From Zymoseptoria tritici IPO323 (lineage: Eukaryota > Ascomycota > Dothideomycetes > Mycosphaerellales > Mycosphaerellaceae): a stretch of DNA of 64,000 bases. The translations under genes were made by a program, and so were the position numbers. This document shows positions 44,088 through 55,145 of this stretch, in pieces. The notes under the pieces are model-generated. The model saw only the letters and a list, made by a program, of their open reading frames with translations, did not search any database and was not told the DNA's origin. The stretch covers positions 2,728,001-2,792,000 of the forward strand of contig NC_018215.1 of the NCBI RefSeq assembly GCF_000219625.1, given 5' to 3'. Each line of letters starts with the position of its first letter. Position 1 is the stretch's first letter.

Positions 44088-45148
44088 TGGGAATGATGGG
44101 TGGAGGTGGGGGTAATGGGGTCGGATGGACGGCGATGGAGGCAATATGATGGTCGGGATTCAGGGCGGCGAGTTTGAGGGTGAAGTGCGAAGGCGATGGC
44201 ACTGTTGCAGTGTCAAGGGTTGTTTCCATTGTCGGAAGGGGAAAGTCGGGTTGGACGATGATTGAGATGATGTTCGTTTCTGTATAACTTGTATCGATTG
44301 CTTGCAGACTTGACAGTCAATCATCAAGACATTAGGCATCCCGAGAGATCGATTGATCGGAGGCGCTGAGACGGTCTCAATAAGTGGTCTGTTCTGGACC
44401 TCGGACCGACTGCGTTGATCGATCAGGTTCCTGTCGTCGGCCTGTGGTATTCTTTGTTGACGGCTCCGAATGCGTACGATCTGAACTGTTCATACTTGCT
44501 AGATATCGAAGCCGGAGCTGAAACGCAGCGTTTGTTGTTTCGAGACAGTTCTATAGTAAAATCTGTGAACGCTTGTTCGATGAGGCGAAAGTCGTACCTC
44601 GAAACCCTTCTTTGTTCACAAGAATCCGACAACTTGATCCCAATGCGGCGATTCGTGGCTTCATCCCATAAGGCAGCAATGATATCGATGGCATATCATC
44701 ACAATCTGCTCGATGGACTGCCTACCGTGTCTGTTTGTTGGGTGAACAATCGATCATGGTGTTGGCAAAACGTTCGAAGCCATGCAGTAACCCTAAGCAC
44801 TTCCGCTCCGGTTCACTGGGAAAGACCAAAAATCTTGCTATTGTCACATTGTCACAAGCATTGCAACGGCACCCGTGTTCAGAGCGCCTCAAGAACAGAC
44901 ACACGCATACTCGACGTATTCATCAACATATTCCCAAAAGGACAAGTCCACCCGCCGTCGACCGCCCAAATCCGAACCTACCAGCCAGCCGATAGCAAAC
45001 GACGCTAAAAATCCAAAATATACCGCTTACGGAAAAACGTCTACACAACGCAATATACATCGCCACAACCCCAAATTGCACACGATGAAGCACAAGTACC
45101 CAAAGAACGATCGTGCAAAAGGAGAAGCCGATACGGGCAAAAACACAG
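44088..45148. other. Intergenic, about 1.06 kb
   Basis: A 197-codon plus-strand frame (44415-45008) exists but has no protein-like features and runs up to the tRNA region. I see no supported gene. Confidence 0.45.
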
Positions 45149-45248
45149 GGGCCTGACCGGGATTTGAACCCGGGGCCTGTCACAATGATGTCCGTACGGA
45201 CAGGGATATCCTCCCGAAGCAACAATCATACCACTAGACCATCAGGCC
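45149..45248 (-). tRNA. tRNA-Pro(CGG) with a 28-base intron
   Basis: On the minus strand the acceptor halves GGCCTGA and TCAGGCC pair fully. The D arm is GGTC...GATT. The T arm is CCGGG TTCAAAT CCCGG. The anticodon loop reads TTCGGG, giving anticodon CGG (45214-45216). The intron is 45185-45212, directly after position 37 as in all nuclear tRNA introns. After removal the anticodon stem GTTGC/GTGAC pairs with two wobble pairs. Internal A and B box promoters are part of the gene (TGGTCTAGTGG and GGTTCAAATCC). Confidence 0.95.
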
Positions 45249-46430
45249 GACCCTGGAGAGCTCAGAAAATCAAGCACGAGTTGCTGCGAGTAAAATTTGG
45301 CTTATTATAATGCAAAACATATTTTACAGCGGCACGACCCGGCAACGGCGAGCTTTCAGGCCAGCGAGTTAAGCTTCTGGGCTGAGGGAGATGACAACAA
45401 GGGCTACTATGTGACAAAACTTCAGAGCGATCGAAGGTAAATTGCGTCCCAGATCCTCTAGTGCGTGATTTGAAGTGGGAACTCGTACTATTGTCCTAAC
45501 ATGTCGATAGAGTACCGGACAGCTTCGACCGACCATTGCGGACCGAGCTGGAGTCAAGACCTACAACCTGAGCTACTTGCCATCTGGGTTGGATATATAT
45601 GGCACGAATGCTGGCTTCCGAGGGCTGGAGAAAAATACCGATCCAGTCTACTGTTGCTTTGTTCGAGACTTTCTATTGCCAACACATACTAAGCACAGCA
45701 GCGGGACAATGGAGATGGTGATCGCATGCTGATGGCCCACCGACACTGCCATACAATACAGGATCACGTAACTGGAAGCTCGCTGGAAATACGTGTTGTC
45801 TTTCACAGGCTGCTATTGTCAATGCGAGTGTGCTATATCGATCGGCTGTGATGTAGCTGTCGTTGATGGATCGATGAGGGGATTGCCTTTGTCATTCTTT
45901 GGGCAGCAATCAGTGGATGCATTCTCTGTGGCACTTTCACAACCTTTGGCGACTATCGAGGTATACACCCGACCAATGAACGTTGTGACTGTGGAGTACG
46001 CAGTCGGTTCGTACTCGCACGGCGAGACGCCGCGAGCTTTCCTCGAGGGATCTTTGGTCGTGTGTGCGATCGGAAGGTGTGGATTCTGGCGGGCTGTGGA
46101 GGATCAGCGCGGTGTGCTGGTGAGGTATCCAGACAGGGCTGTTTCGGCGAGGGAGTGCATTGCGGCTGGGCTTTGAGAGGGACGATATACAGGGTGGTCG
46201 AATATACGAGGAAAGGGCCGCCGTTGGGTGCATATGAAGTTGGAGGGGGAACCCGGACTACTCTTCTCAATCTCTCGCCCTGGCATAGAAGGATCTTGCC
46301 TCGACGTACGATGCTGTAATGTTCGAATCGCACGAAAATGCTTTCAATTATACCACACTATCTCTTCAACATCTTACTCTCCCATGGGTATCAAATCTCC
46401 TCCCCTCCCTTCCCTCTCCCCTCCTCCCTC
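45249..46430. other. Intergenic, about 1.18 kb
   Basis: A 127-codon plus-strand frame (45793-46176) has no recognised features and is overlapped by minus-strand frames of equal length. No gene supported. Confidence 0.4.
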
Positions 46431-47000
46431 CTACTTCACCTCCGGCGTCTTCTCCCTCTTCCCACCCCCATGAATCATCTCCTTGACCTTCTCCACCAAC
46501 CCCCCCTTCGAATCCTTCTCCTTCAACCCCTTCTCCTGCTCCCCCTTGGTCGAATGTCCCCCCCACTTCTCCTTGTGCACATTCCCCGCCCCCGCCCGTC
46601 CCGTATGGAAATTCTCATACCCCGGCTGACCGACCGGTCGCGTCGCGCTTTCGGGGATGATGTCCACTGACGCGAACTCGGCCGCGCCGGCGATGTTGGA
46701 AGAGATCGTGCCGGTGGTGGTGTTGGAGGCGGCGGGATTGGTGGGCACGATTTTGGGAGAGGAGGTGGCAGGGGAGCCGATGTTGCCGGCGCCGCCGCGG
46801 CCGGAGGAGCCGGTTGGGTTGGAGGCGTTGCCTTCGCGGATTATGTCGCCGTCGGTGTAGGTTCCGTCGGAGGGACCGATGTTGCCGGCGCCTGTTGGAA
46901 GTTTCAATCAGTCAGTGGGAGGGTGGAGGAGGGGAGTGGATGGAGGGATGGGAGGAGAGGACGCACCGCCGCGGCCGGTGGAGTGAATTTGTTGGGTCAT
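46431..47000 (-). CDS. DUF3602 (PAR32-like) Gly-rich protein
   Basis: Exons 47000-46967 and 46891-46431 give 164 residues. The repeated motif G-R-G-G-A-G-N-I identifies the fungal DUF3602 family. It occurs at the exon junction (STGRGG-AGNIGPSDGT) and again at SSGRGGAGNIGSP, with a variant GRAGAGNVHKEKWGG near residue 115. The family includes yeast Par32, a phosphoprotein that links TORC1/Npr1 signalling to ammonium transporters through these repeats. This protein is short and hydrophilic with a Lys/Glu-rich end. The intron (GTGCGT...CCAACAG) splits the first motif. A nitrogen-signalling role is inferred from the family only. Confidence 0.85.
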
Positions 47001-48550
47001 TGTTCTATGAGAAAGCTTCCTTTCGCAAAACCTGATGGTATGTGGTAGTTGTAGTAGACAGAGAAGAACAGGACAGCGTTGAGAAGAGGAAAAGATACAA
47101 GAATCCAAGACAAAGACTAAACGTTGACCACGCGCTTGAATTCCAAAACCTACGCTCAGCCCTTTTCGGTCCCGTTCCCCCTCGTGATCGGAGAAGACGA
47201 AAAGAAGACGTCAGTTGCCGCGATGATGCCCAAGCGTGGTAGTCACAAGCGAAGGGTGGGAGACACAATCGTAGCAGGGGAATCCTTCCGTTGGCAGGGA
47301 TCGAAGCGGAAGTGACGCAATGGGTTCTGAAAAGGCCGCAATCGCAATGATCACGCCAGAAGAGAGTGGGAACGATCTTGATCGTTTGGTTTGAGACTCC
47401 GAGTGGAGCAAATGAAGACGAGAGGACCATTGAGGCGTAATTCAGAGATACACAATCGATACGAGCTGCTGAAGGTTCGAGGTGAACAGGAGAGCAATGA
47501 CGGAGGCCAAGAGGAGAACGATAAGATAAGTAAGGACTGGGGTTGTTATTGGTGCGCATTGAGGAAGAGAGAGCTGTCCGGAAATACATGTTGCAATACG
47601 ACGAGGGAGAGCGAGCGTTGAGCGTGCTGTGCGGATGGTCGTGCGGCCGGGGGAGAAACAGAGAGAGTAGAGGGAGTCGTCAGTCCTCGAAGTTGCTATG
47701 CTTCGTTCAGACAAGACACAAGGCCGGGCGAGAGATATACACCAGCTTCCCTTTGTTTGCTCGGCGAGATATACCTACGATTCCTAGCGGCGGTGTTGCT
47801 AATATACGGTCAAGGCGGCGAAGACAGTCGCGGCGAACACAGCAAAAGTCGTGAGAAGAAAGTCATCAATCGTAGTAGCTCATATCTTACACAGAGTCCG
47901 CCGAAGAAGCCATATTCTGCTCCCACGACTGTTGTTCCCAGCTTGCCCTCACCATGCACACCCTGCCTCCCATCATATGCCTCCAATGCTCTACTTCTTC
48001 TCCTCCGCCTGACTCCCACCCCTCGTCGTCGGCAGGCCCACGGATAGATATCTTGAACGAGTCATAAATCATCCATTGCAAACCAGTCAAAGTGCCTGCA
48101 CAATAGCACAATAGCAGTCAACAAACCATCAACTCAGACCAAGAGCCATCTGGTGGAGCTTATTGCGGGATTAGTGTACCGATGCTGTTGTTGGTGGACG
48201 TTGTTGTTCTGGTCGTGCTCGACGTCTCTTCCGTTCAGTCGGCTATCGTCCTGCTACACCAGCAAGAATGAAGCATCGCAATGTGGGAGGAAGAAGAGAC
48301 GTATTCATTATCCCAAGGAAGCAAGATCCTCCTCCATTTCTTCTTCGCTTGTGCTCCCTGCTTGTCGCTCTGTGACGTCGATCGCTTCGGTCAACTCGGC
48401 CGGTCGGAAACAGTGACCGGATCTGAGTCCGGATAAAAGTCACGCTAGCGGGACAACTTTCCAGTGTCAATGAATCTTCTTCGATGCTGTTCGACATACA
48501 CACTCGACCTCACATACCACTGACGACGAGAAGACCTCCAAACCGTCAAC
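47001..48550. other. Gene-poor stretch, about 1.55 kb, between divergent genes
   Basis: Shared promoter space of the DUF3602 and CBS genes. Frames on both strands overlap without protein-like content. Confidence 0.45.
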
Positions 48551-49096
48551 ATGGCCACGTCCACATCAAACCCCACAACCTCCTCAACACAACGCCAACC
48601 CTCCCCCTGGGCAAACAAATACCGCGGCGTACGTCCCCTCCATCCCACTCCTCCCCCTCCACCCACCACATCCTAACTCCCTCCCTCATAGGCCACAGTC
48701 GAAGACCTCGACCCACCCCCCGCCCTCTCCACAACCCCTCTCACCCCCCTCCACCAGGCTCTCTTCCAAGCCACCGCCCGCGAATACACGCACCTAACCG
48801 TCCTCGATCCCACCACAAAATCTTTACTCGGTTACATCTCCGCTCCCAACCTCCAATCCCGCCTCTCCACCGGGGAGCTCGCCGAATCGGATCCCGTGGA
48901 AAAGGCAATGACGAAATTCAAGAGAAAAGGTAAGAGGTATCGGGTGATTACGATGGAGACGCCATTGGAGGAATTGGAAAGTTTCTTTGCGGAGGGGAAT
49001 GAATTTGCGGTTGTGACGGATCCGGGGAGGAGGTTTGTGCTGGGGGTGGTGGTGGGGGAGGATTTGAGGAGGTTTTTGGAGGGGAGGCCGGCGTAG
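48551..49096 (+). CDS. Small CBS-domain protein
   Basis: Exons 48551-48628 and 48692-49096 give 160 residues. The intron begins GTACGT and ends CCTCATAG, joining NKYRG-ATVEDLDPPP. The pattern of a CBS-domain (adenosyl-binding) pair is visible: PLHQALFQATAREYTHLTVLD with GYISAPNLQSRL, then PLEELESFFAEGNEFAVVTD with VLGVVVGEDLRRFLEG. CBS pairs sense AMP, ATP or SAM in other proteins. With no attached enzyme domain this is a stand-alone regulatory or unknown protein. Length matches the small fungal CBS proteins I know. Confidence 0.82.
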
Positions 49097-49556
49097 AAAG
49101 AAATAGAGGGATGGAGAGAGGGGGGGTTTTGAGTTTGTGGGCTGGGATGAGGGGATGGGAGGGAGGGAGATGTGATGGGCGGAGTTGGAGGATGAACTGG
49201 CAGGGTTGGACAGGACAGCGGACTGCATGGCACGGGAAACGTCGTGGAGGATTGCGAGAGAACATGGACTGGGCAGGAATGGGATAGAAGAAGATCAAAA
49301 TGGGATACCCGGAGGTGGAGGCTGGACTTGGAAGTCTACGAGGGAAAGGATTCAGGACGGCATGCTAAAGCTCTGCGCCGCATGGAGACGTGCCGGGCTG
49401 AATTTGCGTGTTGAGGCGCGGGATGTGATTGGAGTGCTGTAGTGCTGCTTCAACGCAGTCAACGAATACAGACTGTCAAACACCTTGCAGATATGCATCG
49501 CATCCATGCTCCATCCTGCCTTTTCTGTCAGACCAGAACCCAGTACATCCCTCCAT
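49097..49556. other. Intergenic, 460 bases, between convergent genes
   Basis: No gene seen. Confidence 0.5.
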
Positions 49557-51065
49557 CTACGCCCAAACCCCCACCAACGCCATCAACATCGCCCCCCCAA
49601 CCACCCCCCCACAAGCCATTCCCCTCCTCCTCCCCCTCAACTCCACATAACTCTTCTCACTCAAAAAGTCCTCGGCCAACAACTGCACCAACCCCGCATA
49701 AACCAACAGTCCACAACTCACCGCATTCACACACCCCACCATCAACAGTCCCCCCTCACTCATCGGATCATAAAGTCCCTGTAATCCCAGTCCCATCGCT
49801 TGCCCAATGGGAGTCGTGACTCCATACAGTACGGCCATTCCCCACGGTTTTAGCGAGGAGGGGGAGAAGGTGGGGATGGAGGCGATGCGGGAGCCGAGAG
49901 CGAGGCCTTCGAAGGTTTGGTGGAAGGAGATGGCGAGGAGGAGGGAGTAGAAGGCGGGTCCGGTGGAGACGGAGAGGGCGAGGCCGATGAAGATTGAGTG
50001 GAAGAGGATTCCGGCTTCGAGGAGGAGGCATTGGAGGATGAGGCGTTGTTCGTGGGGGGTGGTTGCACTGCCGTCTCCGGGAGAGGGGGAGGAGGATGGG
50101 TGGGCGGAGGGGTTGTGGTGCAGGATGGATCGGGTGGAGGAGGTGGATGAGCGGGCTGTGAGGGGTTGGCGGTCGGAGGAGGAGGTGAAGGGATTATCTG
50201 GGTCCAGTTCGTCGAGGTCGAGGTCCGAGTCGGAGTCGTCCGAAGCGGGTGTGTGGATTCCTTCTCTTCCGCCTCCGGGTGTGCGTGGCAGAGGTTTATT
50301 AAGCGATGTCGGGGAGGAGAGGTTTTGCTGGTCTGTATCCGTATATCCTCTTTGCTGGGTGTCGCTGTCGTCTTGCTGTAAAGGTATCCGTCCATTCCTC
50401 CCTTCCTCTCCATCCTCCATACTCCTCCTCCTCCCCCTCCTCCTCCCAAGCTCTTGTCCCTCTCCATCCTCCCCACCCCTCAACCCGCCAAAATCCACCT
50501 CTCCATGAGAATGCCCCACCCCTCTCCCCGCGAAAAACATCTCAATCCCCACCACCACCAACACACTCCACATAGCAATAAACCCCGGCATAGCCGGATA
50601 CGTCTTCGTCCAGAAGTCCGGCAGACAAGGATCCGTTAAATTCGTATACGCAGTCGGTAAGAGGTGGACAAAAGCCGTTGCGATCAGGACTCCCGTTCCG
50701 AAGTGTCTTGACAAAAAGAGCAGCTGGTTGGGAACCGGGAGACGCGGGAAGCGTCGGATTATGATGGGAAAGGCGCAGGCGAGGGTGGAGAGGAGGAGGA
50801 TGAGGAAGAGGGCGAAGACGTGGATGGGCGTGTTGTAGGTTGTTGTGGGTTTGTTGCTGCCGCAGGTTGGGCGAGGCGTGGGGGTGGAAGGGTCGGTTTG
50901 TTGCTGGCGGAGGTGGAGTTCGTGGAGGAGGTGGGGGAGGGGGATGTCGGCGGTGGAGAGCCATTGGCTTGGAGGTGCTGGGAGGGGGTGGAGGTTAGTG
51001 AGGTCGAGGGAGAGGAGGGAGGGGAGGGGAGGTGGCTTACGCTCTGCTGGGCCATTCTGTGTCAT
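49557..51065 (-). CDS. ZIP-family zinc/iron transporter
   Basis: An open frame of 502 residues. TM1 (HVFALFLILLLSTLACAFPII), TM2 (FGTGVLIATAFVHLLP) and TM3 (GFIAMWSVLVVVGIEMFF) are followed by a long polar loop starting with the His motif GHSHGE and rich in Asp/Ser (about residues 190-335). Then come TM4 with HSIFIGLALSV and TM5 with HQTFEGLALGSR, the two metal-binding helices of ZIP proteins, and three further segments. It should import zinc (or iron) into the cytosol, from outside or from a vacuole. A canonical 63-base intron may exist at 50978-51040 (GTAAGC...CTCCCAG with CTAAC-like branch site). It is in frame, so splicing gives 481 instead of 502 residues and removes PPPLPSLLSLDLTNLHPLP. 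Confidence 0.92.
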   Translation of the reverse strand: MTQNGPAERKPPPLPSLLSLDLTNLHPLPAPPSQWLSTADIPLPHLLHELHLRQQQTDPSTPTPRPTCGSNKPTTTYNTPIHVFALFLILLLSTLACAFPIIIRRFPRLPVPNQLLFLSRHFGTGVLIATAFVHLLPTAYTNLTDPCLPDFWTKTYPAMPGFIAMWSVLVVVGIEMFFAGRGVGHSHGEVDFGGLRGGEDGEGQELGRRRGRRRSMEDGEEGRNGRIPLQQDDSDTQQRGYTDTDQQNLSSPTSLNKPLPRTPGGGREGIHTPASDDSDSDLDLDELDPDNPFTSSSDRQPLTARSSTSSTRSILHHNPSAHPSSSPSPGDGSATTPHEQRLILQCLLLEAGILFHSIFIGLALSVSTGPAFYSLLLAISFHQTFEGLALGSRIASIPTFSPSSLKPWGMAVLYGVTTPIGQAMGLGLQGLYDPMSEGGLLMVGCVNAVSCGLLVYAGLVQLLAEDFLSEKSYVELRGRRRGMACGGVVGGAMLMALVGVWA

Positions 51066-51496
51066 GATCGTGGAGGAGAATGGTCTGTAGCACCTCGCAC
51101 CATCGTCACTCTTCTCCTTCGTTCTCGGTGTGAGTGAATGTAAAAATAGGGATGTCTGTCAAAGGACGGAGGTGGATCCGACGTTCCATGTGAAAGTCGA
51201 CGCCAGCTCTGGGGATTCGGCTTGGCAAGGCCCAGATCGTGCATTGCATGAGCATGAGCATTAAGTGAATGTGGAGACGGAGATGGGATCTGTGAGGTCT
51301 GGCATATGGAGAGAACACGATAGCCTGATTGTACATAGCACGCTGGCGGATTTACTTCAGCGCACTTGTATACATTTCGACGTTGCCTAGTCGTACATCC
51401 CTCGAAACTCAGCAGCAAAGTGCCTTGTACAGTTTGTACAGCATCGATATATATACATCATTTGTCACAACGCCCCCTTGCCGCCTCAATCCCCCT
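51066..51496. other. Intergenic, 431 bases
   Basis: ZIP promoter on the right strand direction; no gene seen. Confidence 0.5.
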
Positions 51497-52865
51497 TCAT
51501 ACCCTCCCACCCCCCTCACCTCCATCCTCCTCATTAATAACATGCAAATCAACCCTACTATTCCCTCGACTCGCAAGACTATCCGCCGGCTCCGGCAACA
51601 ACGGCTGCGGTCCCACCCTCACCTCCGGCACCTTTAAATCAAAAACATTCGCATTCTCGCTCCACACGGAATCCACGTGCTTCAACTCATGCCCGCCGTC
51701 CGCGAACGAGTCCATCCAAGGTCCCGCGGAGGAAGTGACTTTCGTCTCGGTCCCTGTTCCGCTGGAAGAGCTGCCCTTTGAACTCTTTAGGCCTGCGAAG
51801 TATGCACTCCGAATCGAGCTGAGCACGCCTAATCTCCTCACGGGTTGTGGCTCTGCGATGTCAACCACTTGTAGCATTGGGTCGACTAGAGGTGGAGGCA
51901 GAGCACGAGGGGTCTTCTTCGAGCCTGTCCGATGCGGGTCAAAGTCTCGGTGCCAAAAAGAGCGGTGGAAGACCGGCTTCAAAATCGGAGCGTTGACGGC
52001 GAGGATCCCTGCTATCTCTTCCCTCGTAGCCCAAAGATTTGTGTTGAGCGTGCTTGCCACGTCGAGCAGGGACATTAACAGCGCCACGATCGCCGCGGAG
52101 ATGACAAAGATGCCCGAGCAGAGGAGGAGAATTAGTGCGACTTTCCTCGCGAATGGGACGCGGAGGTTCCATATTAAAGGCAGGGCAATTGATAATATCA
52201 GCGCGTCGGTGACGATATTCAGCACGCTGGCCGTGTAGAAGTTCTGGGTCCGGTTGCTGCATGAATGCGGTGGAAAAGGAACAGTTCCCCAATTGCGTGA
52301 AAATGGCCGACAGCTGAGGGAGATGGTGAGGATGACGACGAGCCATGTCACGGCGGCGATGACGGAGTAGACATGTAGGAGGCGGCGTTGGAGGGATGGG
52401 AGGGAAAGGCGAGAGAAGAGGAAGAGGACCATTGCTTTGAGCCCCCAGAGAAAGGAGGCATAGAAGTACCAGGCGGCAATCTGCAGTATTTGGTCAGTGA
52501 GGAGATTCTCATCATAGGCAAGTGATCTCACTGACTTGGAGTTTACTCCCGAGCTCCACGCGCGCGAGCTGACATTCGCTTAATTTGAGCAACTCCCTTT
52601 CGGTGAAGTCTTTATTCGCTCCGAAATGGTAGGTGCCAAGTTTGCAGCCCGTCAATGCGGCGAAGAAGACAAGAACTGCGATGCCGAACCAGTCGTCGCC
52701 GTGTAGATGTCGCCATGACAGCACACGGAGTCGGACTATGTATCTCGCCACGAACGCCAGAATCCCGACAACAGTCCATGTGATGACCTCCGCGACGTAG
52801 GCCTTATCGTGGTAGACCTGCGTGCTGGGACAGACGACGGCATCGTCTCGAGGGAGGAGTATCAT
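51497..52865 (-). CDS. Fungal rhodopsin-fold (SAT4/PTH11-like) seven-TM protein
   Basis: Exons 52865-52536 and 52480-51497 give 437 residues. The intron (GTCAGT...ACTGCAG) joins VELGSKLQ-IAAWYFYASFLWGLKA, a highly typical sequence of the fungal rhodopsin-domain family. Seven membrane segments are visible, with the family's Asp-Asp after TM2 (HGDDWF). The DxxxL region VLNIVTDALILSIALPLIW is also present, as is the end TREEIAGILAVNAPILKPVFHR. No retinal Lys was identified. Members are mostly orphan; some act as surface sensors (PTH11 group) but this one lacks the CFEM domain. The C-terminal tail of about 140 residues is Ser-rich and cytosolic. Function is therefore unknown. Confidence 0.9.
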
Positions 52866-53900
52866 ATCGCGGTATCGTGTTGGTCGGTCGGTGATGCCGA
52901 GGGCGGAGAAGACATGTGCGCAGTCCGCAGTTCTGGAGTCAGCCGAATGGGTGTGAACTGGGATGATCGGAGTTCCCCACGCTGACTGGCGTTATTTGAG
53001 CGGAGAGCGTTCAAGGAGACAAGGAGAAGTATCCTGGCATCACTTCCGCATCAGGCCACTTGCCGGGCAGAGTTTGTCGTGATTGACTCGTGGATTCAGG
53101 CATTACCCTAGGTTGGTATCCTGGCCAAAGCGGGTGATTCAAGAAGAGGAGCGTTCCGAGAAAGATGAGCTTCGTTCACGATCGGAGACGGCTAACGAGG
53201 AGATATTGAGAGTCCTTGGTACCGCCGCGAGGCGACTTCCGTCAACAAGAGACGCGCCGGCGCGTTGGGCACGAGCATAGTCTTTCTTTACCCGAAGTTC
53301 TGGCGGCGGGCGGTGTTCTTGATGCCTGTCGGATGTCGACATGGAAGCCGAAGCTGATCGCCACGTGGATCTGATCGACAAGTAAGACGTGATGCTCTCG
53401 TCAGCTCCATCGTAGTCGAGAGCGGACAGGAAAGATCGAATCTGGGTGAGGCTGCCTGATCTTGATAGTGGATGTAAAAGGGAGACGGGAGTTGTGGAGG
53501 ATGAGAGTTGGAACGTTTAAGAGCTCGGAAAGGTACAAACGCTTATGTCAGCAGGGCGTGTATTCGCAGAAGAACAATGGAACTTTTCAATTGACTCTTC
53601 TTCCAACAACGACATTGTCTCCCAGACTCTCGTCTCGGCCTATGGGCGGTCGATGGAGGTTGGTATAGCCATGTAGACGTCTTGGCTCTGAAGATGCTCT
53701 CCAACCGACAACCCGGACCGGACATCATTCGGCGAAGATGATCCACTTTCTGACGTCAAGCGAGGTGGTAATGGAGGGTAAAACCATCAACCGTCGACGA
53801 GGTGCTTTCGTGCTTCTATCAAGGTAATGACCTTTTCACAAACACTTCCTGAAGTCCATCAACCAAGCAATTGCAAGATCGCCCTCCACGACTCGCAGCA
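52866..53900. other. Intergenic, about 1.03 kb, between divergent genes
   Basis: No gene seen. Confidence 0.5.
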
Positions 53901-54944
53901 ATGCCTCAAATGAAAGCCATCCAATTCAAGCAAGGTGGAGGCGCAGCCGCTGAATGCCTCGAGCTCACCACTCTGGACAAACCCACGCCCAAGGACGGAG
54001 ATCTCCTCGTCAAGAACTACGCCTGTGCTGTCAATCCCGTCGACACGAAGATCCGTGAGGGAAAATTCCCCGCCTCGCAAATCACCGGCTACGATGCCGC
54101 CGGAATCGTCGAGTCCGTCGGCTCGTCCGTGACATCCTTCCAAGCAGGCGATGAGGTTTACTTCTCCGGCCAACTCGGCCGTCCCGGTTCCACAGCTCAA
54201 TACTCCCTCGTCGACGCTCGCTTGGTAGCGAAGAAGCCCAAGAACCTCGACTGGGTGGACGCAGCCTGCGTGCCGCTCGTCACCCTCACAGCCTGGGAAC
54301 TCCTCGAAGAGCACTTCAACCTTCTCACCAACGACCCGTCCGGCCAACAAAAGTCCAAGTCCATCCTCATCATTAACGGTGCGGGCGGAGTCGGCTCCAT
54401 CGGAACCCAACTCGCCCGCAAAGTCTTCAAACTCGGCACCGTGACTGTCACCGCATCCCGGCCCGAAACAATCTCCCACGCCAAAGAAATGGGCGCAACG
54501 CACGTCATCAACCACCGCGAACCCCTCAAAGAACAACTCAAATCCGTCGTGGGCGTCGACGGCGTGGACTACATTTTCATCTGCTACGACACGAATGCAT
54601 ACATGCCGCATCTCATCGACATTTGTAAGCCGAAAGCGAAAATCGGATCGATTGTTGAGATTCCGGAATTGTTGCAAGGAATGCACACGCCGGATGCGTT
54701 TTTGAAGCAGATTTCGTTCCATTGGGAGGTCATGTTGAGTAAGGGGGTGTATGAGTATGAGCTGGAGTCGCAGGGTGCGATTTTGAGGCATGCGGCGAGG
54801 TTGCTGGAGGATGGAACATTGAAGAGTGTGTGTAAGGAGAGAGATGTGCTCAGCGTGAAGGGACTGATCAAAGCGCACGAGAGATTGGAGAGTGGTAAGG
54901 CGGTGGGGAAGATTGGGCTGAGTATTGGGGAGGATATTGAGTAG
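53901..54944 (+). CDS. Zinc-type MDR oxidoreductase (quinone reductase-like)
   Basis: A single exon of 347 residues from MPQMKAIQFKQGGG; the open frame extends upstream but without an ATG. It has the GroES-like fold (NYACAVNPVDTKIREG, GYDAAGIVESVGSSV, GDEVYFSG) followed by a Rossmann NAD(P)H site (ILIINGAGGVGSIGTQLAR, with TASR after the second strand). The catalytic-zinc Cys of true alcohol dehydrogenases is not visible, so a zinc-independent quinone or enone reductase of the ZADH/QOR type is most likely. It would reduce electrophilic carbonyls or quinones with NAD(P)H in the cytosol. Substrate not known. It is followed by a repeat array and two SnoaL-like genes, with no evidence of co-function. 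Confidence 0.88.
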   Translation: MPQMKAIQFKQGGGAAAECLELTTLDKPTPKDGDLLVKNYACAVNPVDTKIREGKFPASQITGYDAAGIVESVGSSVTSFQAGDEVYFSGQLGRPGSTAQYSLVDARLVAKKPKNLDWVDAACVPLVTLTAWELLEEHFNLLTNDPSGQQKSKSILIINGAGGVGSIGTQLARKVFKLGTVTVTASRPETISHAKEMGATHVINHREPLKEQLKSVVGVDGVDYIFICYDTNAYMPHLIDICKPKAKIGSIVEIPELLQGMHTPDAFLKQISFHWEVMLSKGVYEYELESQGAILRHAARLLEDGTLKSVCKERDVLSVKGLIKAHERLESGKAVGKIGLSIGEDIE

Positions 54945-55145
54945 AGAATGAGGTTGGCATGGAGGTTCACAGTACATCAGACTTTCGGCTTCATTATTCC
55001 GATCTCCCGACTTCACTCCTCTCGTTGCTGACGATGTCGAGGAGCTACACCTGCAACCAGTTCCAGACCACTGGATTTCCCTTGCACACGTCGATCCAGC
55101 AGCTACTTGGCAGCTCTATTGCGGCACAGCTTCATGGATCGAACG

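Noticed and set aside
44415..45008. 197-codon plus-strand frame
   Set aside because: No domain or sensible hydrophobic pattern; likely chance.
45793..46176. 127-codon plus-strand frame
   Set aside because: No recognised feature and equal-length frames on the other strand.
47005..47589. 194-codon minus-strand frame
   Set aside because: Ser/Leu/Arg-rich composition of antisense or non-coding DNA; no start context or family.
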